Assembly (NCBI GenBank): GCA_964202965.1
Contig: CAXNKG010000004.1
Coordinates: forward strand, 62,001 to 126,000
From: CAXNKG01 sp964202965
GTDB taxonomy: Bacteria; Acidobacteriota; Vicinamibacteria; Vicinamibacterales; UBA2999
Length of the DNA: 64,000 nucleotides
Direction of reading: 5' to 3'
The notes below the pieces were generated by a model. The model did not search any database, was not told where the DNA came from, and saw only the letters and a program-made list of their open reading frames with translations. Every line of letters starts with the position of its first letter. Position 1 is the stretch's first letter. Shown piece by piece: positions 13,885-23,346 of this stretch. The position numbers and the translations under genes are program-made.

Positions 13885-16116
13885 GTGAAGCGACTCTGTG
13901 CTGCGGCCGTTATTGTGTGTCTTACTGCGGCCTTCGCTTACGCCTCCCTGCCGACGTTCTGGCAGGTCTCCACTGAAAACGAGTTCCTGCAGGGCGAGGT
14001 CGAGAACGTCTCCATCGATGCCTACGGGCGACTGACACTCGGCCCGGCGAGCAGCGTGGTCCACGAATCGAGTGCGCCGTTCCTGTGGACCCTCGTCGGG
14101 GCGTCTGATGGCTCGCTCTTCGTGGGAAGCGGGAACGAAGGACAGGTACATCGGGTGGACGCCGGCGGCGCGAGCTCACTGTTCTTCGACGCCGACGAGC
14201 TCGAGGTGCACGCCATCGCGCTGGCGCCCGGCGGCGGAATCTACGCCGCCACGTCCCCGGATGGAAAGATCTACCGCGTCGATGCGGCCGGCAAGAGCGC
14301 GGTCTTCTTCGATCCGCCGGACAAGTACATCTGGAGCCTGCTCGTGGACGCGGCCGGCAACGTGTTCGCCGGTACCGGCGACAAGGGCGTGATCTACAAG
14401 ATCGCGCCGAACGGGACCGGCGCGCCCTTCTACAACACCCGGGCGACGCACGTGATGACGCTGGCCTTCGACCGCGAGCGGCGGCTGCTCGCGGGTACCG
14501 AGTCGCCAGGCCGTGTCTTCCAGCTCGACGCGACCGGCAAGCCATTCGTCCTGCTCGACTCGCCGTACAACGAGATCCACGCGATCCGGGTGGACCCGCG
14601 CGGCAACATCTACGCGGCGGCGGTCACGGGCCGTGGCACGCCGGGGGCATCGCCGGCCGCGCCGGAACCGGCCGCGCCGCAGCCGATCGCGTCGGTCTCC
14701 ACCGAGGTCCTGTCGATCACGATCGCGGCCGACGCGTCGGCGTCCTCGGGGCCGGCGACGCCAGCGCCCGCTCCGCGCGGGAGGCAGGGGCTCGGAACAG
14801 GGGCGATCTACCGCATCATGCCCGACGGCGTCTCCGACCTCGTGTGGCAGCTGCGTGACGATGTACCCTACGACGTCGCGTTCGACGGCGAGAGTGCGGT
14901 GCTGGTTGCCACGGGCAACGAAGGCAAGATCTATCGTCTGGCTGGCGATCCTTTGCAGCCGACGCTCGTCACCCGCGCGGCCGTGCAGCAGGTGACGGCG
15001 CTGCTGCCCGATCGCGGCGGCCGGATGCTCTTTGCCACCGCGAATCCGGGCAAGGTGTTCCGGCTGTCAGCGGAGCGGGCGCAGCGGGGCACGTATCTCT
15101 CGGACATCCGCGACGCCCAGTCCGTCGCGACCTGGGGTGCGATCAAGTGGCAGGGCGCGATTCCCGCGGGAACGACGCTGCAGGTGTCGACGCGGTCGGG
15201 CAACACGCGGACGGCCGACGAAACATGGAGCGACTGGAGCGCGCCCTACGCGGTCCCGAGCGGCAGCCCCATCGTGAGTCCGCGCGCGCGGTACCTGCAG
15301 TGGCGGGCGGTTCTGAACGGCGCTCGAGATCAGGCTCCGGTGCTCAACGCCGTCATCGCGGCCTACCTGCCGCGCAACTCGCGCCCCCGCGTGTCCAGCA
15401 TCACCATCCATCCGCCGGGAATGGTCTTCCAGCGTCCCTTTCCGACCGGCGAACCGGAGCTTGCTGGCTTCGAAGGTGAAACGCCGGACCGCCGGGCCGC
15501 CATCCAGACCGCCAACGCGGCGAACGCCAACGCAGGACCCTCGCTCGGCCGTCGCGCCTATCAGAAGGGGCTCCTGACCTTCGTCTGGCGCGCGGACGAC
15601 GACAATCGCGACGAGCTCGTGTACGACGTGCAGTACCGCCGCGAGGGCGAGGCCGAATGGAAGCCGCTGCGCCGGGACCTGCGCGACGCGATCTTCGTCT
15701 GGGACACCACGTCGGTGCCCAATGGCCGCTACGTGGTCCAGGTGGTCGCGTCCGACCTCCCGACAAATGCACCCGATGCGGCACTGGCCGGAACGATGGA
15801 GAGCACAGCGTTCGAAGTAGACAACACACCGCCGACGGTCACGGTGACGGGGGCGCGGCGCGAGGGTGCGCGTGCGATCCTCGGGTTCGAGGTGCGCGAC
15901 GCCGATACCGCCGTCCAGAAGGTGGAGTATTCAGTCGACGGCGACCGCTGGCAGACCGTCTACCCGAAGGATGGGATTGCGGATTCGCGATTCGAGCAGT
16001 TCGACCTGCCGCTCGAGGGCGGCGCGGCGCGCGGCGTCATCATCCGCGCGACCGACTCGCTGAATAACGTTACGAGCGCGCGGGGCGAAGCGCCGGCCGC
16101 ACCGGCACCCCGCTAG
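13885..16116 (+). CDS. Exported beta-propeller-like protein with C-terminal Ig-like modules
   Basis: This 743-residue protein of unknown function has a signal peptide (MKRLCAAAVIVCLTAAFAYA). Residues about 65-390 contain repeats of the type GxIYAATxPDGKIYRVDxxGK and GNVFAGTGDKGVIYKI, suggesting an NHL/WD40-like propeller. A Pro/Ala-rich segment (about 250-300) interrupts it. The C-terminal third (about 430-730) has fibronectin/Ig-like strands such as LVYDVQYRREGEAEWKPL and VEYSVDGDRWQTVYP. No catalytic motif is recognised. The start is GTG at 13885 with AAAGG upstream. It probably forms an operon with the SpoIVB-domain gene. Its end overlaps the anti-sigma gene on the other strand by 47 bp. 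Confidence 0.75.
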   Translation: MKRLCAAAVIVCLTAAFAYASLPTFWQVSTENEFLQGEVENVSIDAYGRLTLGPASSVVHESSAPFLWTLVGASDGSLFVGSGNEGQVHRVDAGGASSLFFDADELEVHAIALAPGGGIYAATSPDGKIYRVDAAGKSAVFFDPPDKYIWSLLVDAAGNVFAGTGDKGVIYKIAPNGTGAPFYNTRATHVMTLAFDRERRLLAGTESPGRVFQLDATGKPFVLLDSPYNEIHAIRVDPRGNIYAAAVTGRGTPGASPAAPEPAAPQPIASVSTEVLSITIAADASASSGPATPAPAPRGRQGLGTGAIYRIMPDGVSDLVWQLRDDVPYDVAFDGESAVLVATGNEGKIYRLAGDPLQPTLVTRAAVQQVTALLPDRGGRMLFATANPGKVFRLSAERAQRGTYLSDIRDAQSVATWGAIKWQGAIPAGTTLQVSTRSGNTRTADETWSDWSAPYAVPSGSPIVSPRARYLQWRAVLNGARDQAPVLNAVIAAYLPRNSRPRVSSITIHPPGMVFQRPFPTGEPELAGFEGETPDRRAAIQTANAANANAGPSLGRRAYQKGLLTFVWRADDDNRDELVYDVQYRREGEAEWKPLRRDLRDAIFVWDTTSVPNGRYVVQVVASDLPTNAPDAALAGTMESTAFEVDNTPPTVTVTGARREGARAILGFEVRDADTAVQKVEYSVDGDRWQTVYPKDGIADSRFEQFDLPLEGGAARGVIIRATDSLNNVTSARGEAPAAPAPR

Positions 16117-16876
16117 GCGCGGTCCCGGCGTCGTCCACCTTCGCGGAGCCTTTGACGGTCATCCGCGTCATCAGCCACACCACATTCACCGCCACGGCAC
16201 CTTCCGGCGTCTGCGCAGGCTCGAATCGCGACCGCACCACCATCTCGCGCACGGCCGTACTGTGGGCGGACGGGTCTGACGAGGGCAGCACTTCGTAATT
16301 GGAGACGCGTCCTTCCCGCGTGACGATCGCGGAGACCGCAAACGCCGCTTCCTCTGCCGGAATCCCCGCCAGCGCTTCTCCCACGAACAGCCCCCGGGGC
16401 GCCAGCAGGTCGGCGTCGAGGTAGAGCGGGTTCTCGTCCGATCCCGGGCTGGCGAGCACGGACAGGAGTGCGGCCATCGAGTTGGGACTGACTGCCCTGG
16501 CAATGCGGCTCACGGAGGTGGCGGCGTAGACGCACAGCACGAGCGCGACCGTTGCGCCCACAGCAGGCCAGAGATAGCGCACGTCGGTCACGACTTCGCG
16601 GCATCGGACGGCCAGCGACTGAGCGTGCTCGGCCCCGACTCGCGCCAGCACGTCGCGACGCATCGCCGCCAGCGCGGTATTGACCTCTGGCGCCACTGGG
16701 GGCGAGCCGGCCCGGACCGCCGCAGCAATGAGGCGCATGTCCTCGACGCGCGCGCGGCACGTATCGCACCACCGCAGGTGCGCCTCGATGACAACCTGAT
16801 CAGACATCGCCAGCTCGCCGTCGGCGAACGGCTCGAGCAGGTCCCTGGCGCGGGCGCACGGCAGGTACGGAATCAT
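16070..16876 (-). CDS. Transmembrane anti-sigma factor (zf-HC2) with TonB-C-like periplasmic domain
   Basis: The N-terminus (about 1-50) has a zinc-binding anti-sigma pattern: an early Cys, then HLRWCDTCRARV (HxxxCxxC), as in RsrA/RseA-like ZAS domains that hold ECF sigma factors. One membrane segment follows (about 100-120, WPAVGATVALVLCVYAA). The C-terminal part (about 185-250) contains SAIVTREGRVSNYEVL and RSRFEPAQTPEGAVAVNVVWL, which resembles a TonB C-terminal domain. The ATG at 16876 overlaps the sigma-factor stop (ATGA), the usual coupling of such pairs. A TonB-like sensor on an anti-sigma factor is unusual. Confidence 0.82.
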   Translation of the reverse strand: MIPYLPCARARDLLEPFADGELAMSDQVVIEAHLRWCDTCRARVEDMRLIAAAVRAGSPPVAPEVNTALAAMRRDVLARVGAEHAQSLAVRCREVVTDVRYLWPAVGATVALVLCVYAATSVSRIARAVSPNSMAALLSVLASPGSDENPLYLDADLLAPRGLFVGEALAGIPAEEAAFAVSAIVTREGRVSNYEVLPSSDPSAHSTAVREMVVRSRFEPAQTPEGAVAVNVVWLMTRMTVKGSAKVDDAGTAPSGVPVRPALRPARS

Positions 16877-17502
16877 GGCCGGAGCCCCAGCAGTTCTTCG
16901 CGCAGCGCCTGCCGCGCGCGCGTCAACCGCGACTTGACTGTCCCGAGCGCCACGTCGAGCGAGAACGCGATCTCCTCGTATCGCAGTCCCTCGACTTCAC
17001 GGAGAATCAGCGCCGTGCGCTGGTCGAACGGCAGCCGATCGAGCGCCTGCCATATTCGCGCGGCGGTCTCCTTGCTGGCGAGCAGCCGGTCCGGCAGTAC
17101 TTCCTGCCGGGATTCCAGGTCGCCGAACTTCTGCAGATACTCGTCGAGAGAGACCTGCTCGGCGCGGCCACGGCGGCGCCACCACCGCTGGCGATTGCTC
17201 GCCTGGTTGACCACGATGCGATAGATCCACGTACGGAGGGCCGACTGTCCGCGGAAGCGCGCCAGCGTACGGAAGACGCGCAGGAAGACCTCCTGCGACA
17301 GGTCGAGCGCGTCGTCGCGGTTGCCCAGCAGCGTGAACGCCAGCCCGTAGACCATGCGTTGATGGACGGCGACGAGCTCGGTACACGCAGTCTCGTCACC
17401 GGCGGCGCAGCGCGCGATCAACGCGGCTTCGCCGCTGTCGACATCCGACCAGCTGATGGCGGGGGCGTTCTTCACCAGTTCTCCGGAAGAATAGGTCTTC
17501 AC
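16873..17502 (-). CDS. ECF-type RNA polymerase sigma factor
   Basis: The ~209-residue sigma-70-family protein has region 2 (ELVAVHQRMVYGLAFTLLGN, DALDLSQEVFLRVFRTLARFRG, LRTWIYRIVVN) and region 4 (LPFDQRTALILREVEGLRYEEIA, GTVKSRLTRARQALR). It should direct transcription of a small regulon under control of the downstream anti-sigma factor. The frame starts at GTG 17502; a GTG at 17475 has a better ribosome-binding site (GGAG about 5 nt upstream) and may be the true start. No convincing autoregulatory promoter is visible. Confidence 0.92.
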   Translation of the reverse strand: MKTYSSGELVKNAPAISWSDVDSGEAALIARCAAGDETACTELVAVHQRMVYGLAFTLLGNRDDALDLSQEVFLRVFRTLARFRGQSALRTWIYRIVVNQASNRQRWWRRRGRAEQVSLDEYLQKFGDLESRQEVLPDRLLASKETAARIWQALDRLPFDQRTALILREVEGLRYEEIAFSLDVALGTVKSRLTRARQALREELLGLRP

Positions 17503-17580
17503 GCGAGTCTACCATCGGTTTAGACGCCGTTCCGGCGGCGAAGTTCCCCACCGGACGGCTCTGCTAGGATGGGGCCATCC

Positions 17581-18768
17581 ATGAAGCGGCTGCTCGTCGT
17601 TTCGGTGGGGCTCATCGCCCTGACGGTCGGGATCGTCATCGCCTGGTACAGCGCCAGACAGGACGGCGAATTTCAGCGGCTGATTGCCGCCGGTGACGCC
17701 GCGCTTGCGCAGGACGAAACCTATGGCGCGATCGAGGCGTTCAGCGGCGCTTTGGTGTTGCGCAGCGACTCCATGCTGGCATATCTGAAGCGGGGCGACG
17801 CCTACCGGCGGCGTGGCGAGCTGAGTGCGGCGCTTCGGGACCTTCGGGAAGCGGCGGCGCTTGATCCGGCCGCACCGCGTCCCGTGGAACTGCTGGGCGA
17901 CGTGAACGCCGCCATGGGGCAGCACGAGCGCGCCGCGGAACTCTATCGGAGCTTCACGCAGCTGGACGACCAGTCGCCGCGCGTGCTCTACAAGCTGGGA
18001 CTTGCCTATTACCGCAGCGGCCAGCCGGCCGAGGCAATCGCGCCGCTGGAGTCTGCCGTCACGCTCGACCCGAGATTTGTCGAGGCGCACTACCTGCTCG
18101 CTGTCTGCCTTCGCGAGCGGCCCGATGACGATGGGGCGGGGCGTTCGCTGGCGCGCGCGCTGGAGCTCGACGCCGCATTCATTCCGGCCCGGGAGGAGCT
18201 CGCCGATCTGCATGCCCGCGCCGGACGCGAAACCGAGGCGATCGAGCAGCTCGAAGCCCTGGCGGCACTCGAACCGGCGCGTGCGGAGCGCCTGATTGCC
18301 GTCGGCATGGAATACGCGCGCTGGGGCCGTAATGAAACCGCCATTCTGACCCTCGGCCGCGCCGCGGAGCGGTTCTCCGATGATGTGGCGGTGTACACCG
18401 CGCTCGGCCGCGTCTGGCTCGGGGCCGCCGAGCAGCGCAACGATCGCGTCGCGCTGGGCAAGGCGATCGAAGCCTTGCAGCCGCGCGCCCTCGCACAGGG
18501 CGCGTCGAGCGAGACGCTCACGTTGTACGGCCGGGCGCTGTTCCTGTCAGGCAATGCCGCGGCCGCCGAGCGCGTGCTCGCCGACGCCACGGTACAGTCC
18601 CCAGTCGATCCGATGGCATTCCGGTATCTGGCGGATGCCGCGGAACGTGCCGGCCATCCCGCCGCGGCGCGGGTCGCCCTGCTCCGCTACGCGGCGCTTG
18701 TCAGGAGCGAGGACCTCGACCCGGCCATGACCGCGCGCATTGAGCGCCTGCGTCGCCCCGCCGAATAA
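17581..18768 (+). CDS. Membrane-anchored TPR protein
   Basis: This ~395-residue protein has an N-terminal signal anchor (MKRLLVVSVGLIALTVGIVI) followed by tandem tetratricopeptide repeats from about residue 30 to the end, for example AYLKRGDAYRRRGELSAALRDL, PRVLYKLGLAYYRSGQPAEAI and VEAHYLLAVCLRE. It is probably a periplasmic scaffold; no enzyme domain is seen. The ATG at 17581 starts the signal anchor, and a second ATG four codons upstream (17569) is possible. It is divergent from the ECF sigma gene. Its stop codon is overlapped by a short repeat copy. Confidence 0.8.
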   Translation: MKRLLVVSVGLIALTVGIVIAWYSARQDGEFQRLIAAGDAALAQDETYGAIEAFSGALVLRSDSMLAYLKRGDAYRRRGELSAALRDLREAAALDPAAPRPVELLGDVNAAMGQHERAAELYRSFTQLDDQSPRVLYKLGLAYYRSGQPAEAIAPLESAVTLDPRFVEAHYLLAVCLRERPDDDGAGRSLARALELDAAFIPAREELADLHARAGRETEAIEQLEALAALEPARAERLIAVGMEYARWGRNETAILTLGRAAERFSDDVAVYTALGRVWLGAAEQRNDRVALGKAIEALQPRALAQGASSETLTLYGRALFLSGNAAAAERVLADATVQSPVDPMAFRYLADAAERAGHPAAARVALLRYAALVRSEDLDPAMTARIERLRRPAE

Positions 18769-18769
18769 A

Positions 18770-18788
18770 TGGGGTCGGGGGTCATTTC
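18770..18788. repeat. GGGGTCGGGGGTCATTT repeat, copy 2
   Basis: This copy directly follows the stop of the TPR gene. The shared sequence with copy 3 extends leftwards: both read CCCCGCCGAA, then one variable base, then AAATGGGGTCGGGGG. The repeat therefore spans about 32 bp and includes the last codons of both genes. The remaining ~100 bp up to the transposase remnant hold no other feature I can identify. Confidence 0.8.
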
Positions 18789-20348
18789 ACCCGGATTTCC
18801 GATTTGGCCGTAGTACTTTTGCCCATCCGAGTCGTCGTCACGCCTTGATTTCCGCGGGTTCCGCACGAGGCACCCCCGCCAGAATGGGTGACACCCAGTG
18901 GGTGAATTACAAACCGAGCCATTTCAGTCACATTCAACGGGTTTCTGAAGGTCGCGTTTCAGGGGTCGCGCGTCACCTCCGACGCGGGCCTGATTCTGGT
19001 TCGTGAGTTGGATGACCCCTCGGGCTGGACGCGATCATCGCCTCGCACCTGAGTGACTCGCGCCAGGGATTGAACACGCAGTTCAGGTTGCCGGATCTCC
19101 TGCGGCAATCCGTCTACAGCCGCTTGGCTGGCTACGAAGACCTCAATGACGCGCAGCGCCTCTCGACCGATCCGACGTTTCGCCTGATCGGATCACCGAA
19201 GCGATGGGACCGGACTGCGGCGCTGACCTCCACGCTGCATTGGTTCGAGACCGAACTGCTGACCGGCGAGGAGAACCTCGTCGGACTGATGGCCGTCAAC
19301 CGTGACCTGATCGGACAGGCGGAGACATTCGACCGATCCGACCGTACGGTGCTCGACATGGATTCGAGCGAGAGCCCGGTACATGGGCAGCAAGAAGGCA
19401 GCGCCTACAACGGGCACTTCGCGTCGGTCTGCTATCACCCGCTGTTCCTGTTCAACGACCACGGCGACTGCCTGGCTGCGAAGCTGCGGCCTGGCAACGT
19501 CTCCAGCGCCGACGACTGGGACGAGCTGCTGGTGCCGGAGATTGAACGGCAGCAGGCGCAGGGCACGCGCGTGGCCTTCCGCGCCGACGCCGCCTTCGCG
19601 CGGCCAGCGATCTACGAGGCGCTGGAGACCCGCGGCGTCCAGTACGCGATCCGCATCCCGGCCAACAAGAATCTGGAGCTGGCGATCGAGGACATGCTGT
19701 TCCGGTCACCGGGACGGCCGAGCCTCAAGCCGCTCGTCCGCTACAAGAGCTTCCAGTATCAAGCGGACAGCTGGACCACGCCCCGACGGGTCGCGGCGAA
19801 AGTCGAGCACCACGTCGGCGAACTGTTCCCGCGGGTGGGCTTCATCGTGACGAATCTCACGCTGCCCAACCGTGCCGTCGTCCGGTTCTACAACAAGCGG
19901 GGCACCGCTGAGCAATGGATCAAGGAGGGCAAGCAAGCCGCGCATTGGACGCGCCTGTCGTGTCACCGCTTCCGGGCGAACGAGGTCCGGTTGCAGCTCA
20001 GCGTCCTCGCCTACAACTTGGGCAACCTGTGGCGCCGGCTCGTGCTGCCAAAACGGATCGACACCTGGTCGCTGACCAGTCTCCAACAGCGCCTGGTCAA
20101 GACGGGCGGGCGGTTGGTGAAACACGCGCGGTACTACTGGTTGTTTCTGGCAGAGAGTCACCTGACCAGGCGCTTGTTCGCGGCGATGCTTCAGCGGATC
20201 TGGGCGTTGCCCGCGCCGACCGGCTGACGGTCAATGGCGGCGGGAGACCGTCTCGGGCGAAGAACGGGCGCAATGCGGGAGAGCTGTCGAAACACTGTGG
20301 GCGGTGGCCGGTTCGGCGGCCCGAATTCAAGTCCCCGTGGCGGGCGTC
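18789..20348 (+). mobile_element. Insertion sequence remnant, IS1380-type (ends uncertain)
   Basis: The interval contains a frameshifted IS1380-type transposase plus flanking non-coding DNA. I could not identify convincing terminal inverted repeats or a target duplication, so the limits are approximate. They are drawn between the GGGGTCGGGGGTCATTT repeat on the left and a similar inverted word (ATGAGGTGCGACCCC, 20349-20363) on the right. The element separates the TPR gene from the TonB receptor operon. Confidence 0.4.
18906..20227 (+). pseudogene. IS1380-family transposase, disrupted by a 1-nt frameshift
   Basis: The main frame (from about 19016) encodes LRQSVYSRLAGYEDLNDAQR, VLDMDSSE (first Asp), YNGHFASVCYHPLFLFN, FRADAAFARPAIYEALE (second Asp) and the IS1380 hallmark FYNKRGTAEQWIKEGKQ (Glu). 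All DDE residues are thus present. The expected N-terminal part (FLKVAFQGSRVTSDAGLILV, RELDD) is encoded upstream in another frame and meets the main frame at a CCCC run (19016-19019). One missing C there restores DDPLGLDAIIASHL exactly. No start codon is found in the N-terminal frame. The gene is most likely inactive, unless the shift is a sequencing error. Confidence 0.85.
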
Positions 20349-20463
20349 ATGAGGTGCGACCCCGGCGACCAGACTATTTCGAGCAGGACAGAGCGAGCGG
20401 GTGTAGGATGTGGCCGATCTTCGGAAGCTAGATCGAAAATGTCGGATCATAGGGGAGGCGTTC

Positions 20464-23334
20464 ATGAGCGCGGAAATCGCCAGACGGTTGCTTTCGTTGT
20501 CGTTGTTGGTCACTCTTCTGGTCTTCCCCGGTGCCGTCTTCGCGCAGGAGGCGACGCTGACCGGTACCATTACCGACACGACCGGCGGCGTGATGCCAGG
20601 CGTCACGGTGACGGCACTCCATGACGCGACGGGAAATCGATTTGTCGCGATCACCGACGAGCGCGGTATCTATCGCGTGGCCGCGCGCGTAGGTGCGTAT
20701 CAACTTACGGCGGAGCTGCAGGGCTTTACGACCGTAGCCCGGAGCGGGGTGCAACTGCTCGTCGGGCAAACAGCGACCATTAACGTGCAAATGGCGCCGT
20801 CAACCGTGCAGGAGACGGTGACGGTGAGTGCTGACGCGCCGTTGCTCAATGTCACGACCTCGAGCCTGGGCGGCAACGTCGATCCCCGGCAGGTGCAGGA
20901 ACTGCCGGTGCAGGGGCGCAACTGGATGGCGCTGGCGCTGCTGGCGCCCGGGAGCCGGGTGACCTCTGATGCCGCCACCACACCGCTCCCGGATAGAAAT
21001 ACGGGCGAGGTGCGCGAGTTCCAGCTCAATCTGGACGGGCAACAGGTCGCCTCCGAGCGCGGGTTCGGCGGGCAACCCCGGTACAGCCAGGACTCCATCG
21101 CTGAATTCCAGTTCATCTCCAACCGGTTCGACGCGACCCTGGGCCGTTCGTCCGGCGTACAAGTCATCGCGATTACCCGATCGGGCACCAACAGATTCGC
21201 AGGCTCGGTCAGGGGCAATTTCCGCGACAGCCGGTTCAACGCGGAGAACCCGGTCCTGAACCGCGTGGTGCCCATTGACAACCGGCAGCTCGCCTTCACG
21301 CTCGGCGGTCCGATCGTGCGAGACAAGCTGCACTTCTTCGGCCACTTCGAGTACGAGCTCGAGCCGAAAACGAGTGTATGGAACACGCCGTATCCGCGTT
21401 TCAACGTCGAGCTGCAGGGCAATGACACCGTGAAGATGGGCGGCGGGCGGCTGGATTATCAGCTGTCGCAGAACTATCGCGTCATGGGAAAGGTGACGTC
21501 CGGCAGGAAATGGCAGCCGTTCGGCGGCGGTGACACAAGCCATCCGGCGGCGACGACCGCACAGGCCGACGTGAACCGTGAGTATGTGGCACACCTCACG
21601 CAGGTCCTGGGCAACCGGGCGGTGAACGAGATCAAGGCGGGGTATACCGAATATTTTTTCGACCAGTCGAACCTCTCCTCGTGGTCGAGTCACTGGCAGT
21701 CGCCCAACGGCATCACGAACGGGCACCCGCGCATCATGTTTACCAGCTTCACCATCGGCGGCAACCAGTTCTACCCGCAGACCGGCGCCCAGGACATCTG
21801 GAGCGTGCGCGACGACATCACGTTTTCCTATGGCGCGCGAGGCCGCCACGACGTGAAGGCAGGCGTGGAATATCTCAGCTATCGCGACTACGGGATCAGT
21901 TGCCGGCAGTGCATGGGCGTTATTGACGCACGGGGCGGACCGACGCCCGCCAACATCGAGGCGATCTTCCCGGACGTGTGGAATGCCGACACCTGGAACC
22001 TGGCGGCGATCTCTCCCCTTGTGCGGACCTACAATATCGGCGTCGGGAACTTCTTCACCGACGACACCCGGCCCCAGTTCGGCACCTGGGTGCAGGACGA
22101 TTGGCGGATCTCCCCGGCGCTCACGCTGAATCTCGGCGTGCGGTACGATCTGAGCTTCAACGCGAACGGGAACCATTACGCCCTGCCGCCGTTCGTGGAG
22201 GCCGGCCGTCCCGTGGACAAGAACAACGTGCAGCCGCGATTGGGCTTCGCCTATCAGTTGAGCGATCGGACGGTGGTGCGCGGCGGATCTGGCCTGTACT
22301 TCGCGCAGCCGCTGTCTACGGCGACCACGTGGATGGCGTACAACTTCAACAACGCCGTCATTCAGTTCACGAATGACGGCCGACCGGACTTCGCGGCGAA
22401 CCCGCTCAACGGGCAGCCGTTGCCTACCAAGGCGCAGGCGGAACAGCGGTTCTGTCACGTCCGGAATGTGCCCGGATGCCTTCGTTTGAGCTACCAAGAG
22501 CTCGCAGTCGAGGAATACGACACGCATCTTGGCCGCACATGGCAGACCACGCTGGGCGCGGCGCGACAGATCGGGAGCACCATGGCGGTCGCAGCCGATT
22601 ACGTCTACAGCCAGGGGCGCAATGAGCAGGACGTCATCGACAGCACCAACCTGACCTTCGATCCACAGACGGGCGCCAACTATCCGTTCTCCGACATCAG
22701 CCGGCGGGCCTTTCCCGACTTTGGCCTGATCTCCCTCCAGGTGCGTACCGGCTGGTCGAGCTTCCACGCGTTACAGACCAGCCTCACGAAACGGCTCAGC
22801 AACCGCTGGCAGGGCTCCGCCACGTATACGCTCTCCGGCCTGTGGAACGCGGAGGGGCGACCACATAGCGGCCTCCATCAGGTCCGGTTCCCGACGGTGC
22901 CCGATCTGGGCGGTGAATTCACCTTTGACTCGAGCGACATGCGGCATCGAGCGGTGCTGAACGGCATCTGGCAGGTGGGGCGCGGCTTCCAGGCCAGCGG
23001 ACTGTTCTACCTGGGCGTGGGCGAACGCGCGGTGACGAGCTACGGCGGGGATCTCCGGGGGTTCGGCGGCGCCGGCAGCGCGCGGCTGCGTCCCGACGGC
23101 ACCATCGTGCCCCGCAACAGCTTCACCCAGCCGGCGCGCCAGCGGGTCGACCTCCGCGCGCAGCAGCGGATTCCGCTGCCGGGCCGCCTGGCCATCGATG
23201 GCATCGCCGAAGTGTTCAACGTGTTCAACTCGCCGAACTGGACGATCACCACGGTGGAAAGCAGCCCGCAGTTTGGAAGAAGAACCTCGGGCCAGAATCG
23301 CACCGCACAGTTCGGCTTCCGGCTGACCTTCTAA
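20464..23334 (+). CDS. TonB-dependent outer-membrane receptor, Oar-like with N-terminal carboxypeptidase-regulatory domain
   Basis: The 956-residue receptor has a signal peptide (about 1-27, ...GAVFAQ). A CarboxypepD_reg-like domain (about 28-110) follows, with TLTGTITDTTGGVMPGVTVTA and GIYRVAARVGAYQLTAELQGF. The plug region contains VTVSADAPLLN and ELPVQGRNWMALALLAPG, and the C-terminal barrel ends in FGFRLTF with a terminal Phe as in outer-membrane barrels. Such proteins take up large or complex substrates in Acidobacteria and Bacteroidetes. The ATG at 20464 is chosen for the GGGGAGG site 5 nt upstream. It probably heads an operon with the two RidA genes that follow at short spacing. Confidence 0.9.
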   Translation: MSAEIARRLLSLSLLVTLLVFPGAVFAQEATLTGTITDTTGGVMPGVTVTALHDATGNRFVAITDERGIYRVAARVGAYQLTAELQGFTTVARSGVQLLVGQTATINVQMAPSTVQETVTVSADAPLLNVTTSSLGGNVDPRQVQELPVQGRNWMALALLAPGSRVTSDAATTPLPDRNTGEVREFQLNLDGQQVASERGFGGQPRYSQDSIAEFQFISNRFDATLGRSSGVQVIAITRSGTNRFAGSVRGNFRDSRFNAENPVLNRVVPIDNRQLAFTLGGPIVRDKLHFFGHFEYELEPKTSVWNTPYPRFNVELQGNDTVKMGGGRLDYQLSQNYRVMGKVTSGRKWQPFGGGDTSHPAATTAQADVNREYVAHLTQVLGNRAVNEIKAGYTEYFFDQSNLSSWSSHWQSPNGITNGHPRIMFTSFTIGGNQFYPQTGAQDIWSVRDDITFSYGARGRHDVKAGVEYLSYRDYGISCRQCMGVIDARGGPTPANIEAIFPDVWNADTWNLAAISPLVRTYNIGVGNFFTDDTRPQFGTWVQDDWRISPALTLNLGVRYDLSFNANGNHYALPPFVEAGRPVDKNNVQPRLGFAYQLSDRTVVRGGSGLYFAQPLSTATTWMAYNFNNAVIQFTNDGRPDFAANPLNGQPLPTKAQAEQRFCHVRNVPGCLRLSYQELAVEEYDTHLGRTWQTTLGAARQIGSTMAVAADYVYSQGRNEQDVIDSTNLTFDPQTGANYPFSDISRRAFPDFGLISLQVRTGWSSFHALQTSLTKRLSNRWQGSATYTLSGLWNAEGRPHSGLHQVRFPTVPDLGGEFTFDSSDMRHRAVLNGIWQVGRGFQASGLFYLGVGERAVTSYGGDLRGFGGAGSARLRPDGTIVPRNSFTQPARQRVDLRAQQRIPLPGRLAIDGIAEVFNVFNSPNWTITTVESSPQFGRRTSGQNRTAQFGFRLTF

Positions 23335-23346
23335 GGAGGAGGACAG

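Noticed and set aside
17503..17530. GGAAC and GTCTAAA words upstream of the ECF sigma gene as an autoregulatory ECF promoter
   Set aside because: They are separated by only about 2 bp, whereas ECF promoters need about 16-17 bp between -35 and -10.
18789..20350. Terminal inverted repeats of the IS1380-type element
   Set aside because: Candidate ends (CCCGGATTTCCGA on the left, complement of TTCGGCGGCCCG on the right) match at only about half the positions, and no target duplication was found.
20800..22767. Long antisense ORF (655 codons) on the minus strand opposite the TonB receptor
   Set aside because: Arg/His/Gly-rich composition with no motif and complete overlap with a convincing receptor gene; a GC-rich shadow frame.
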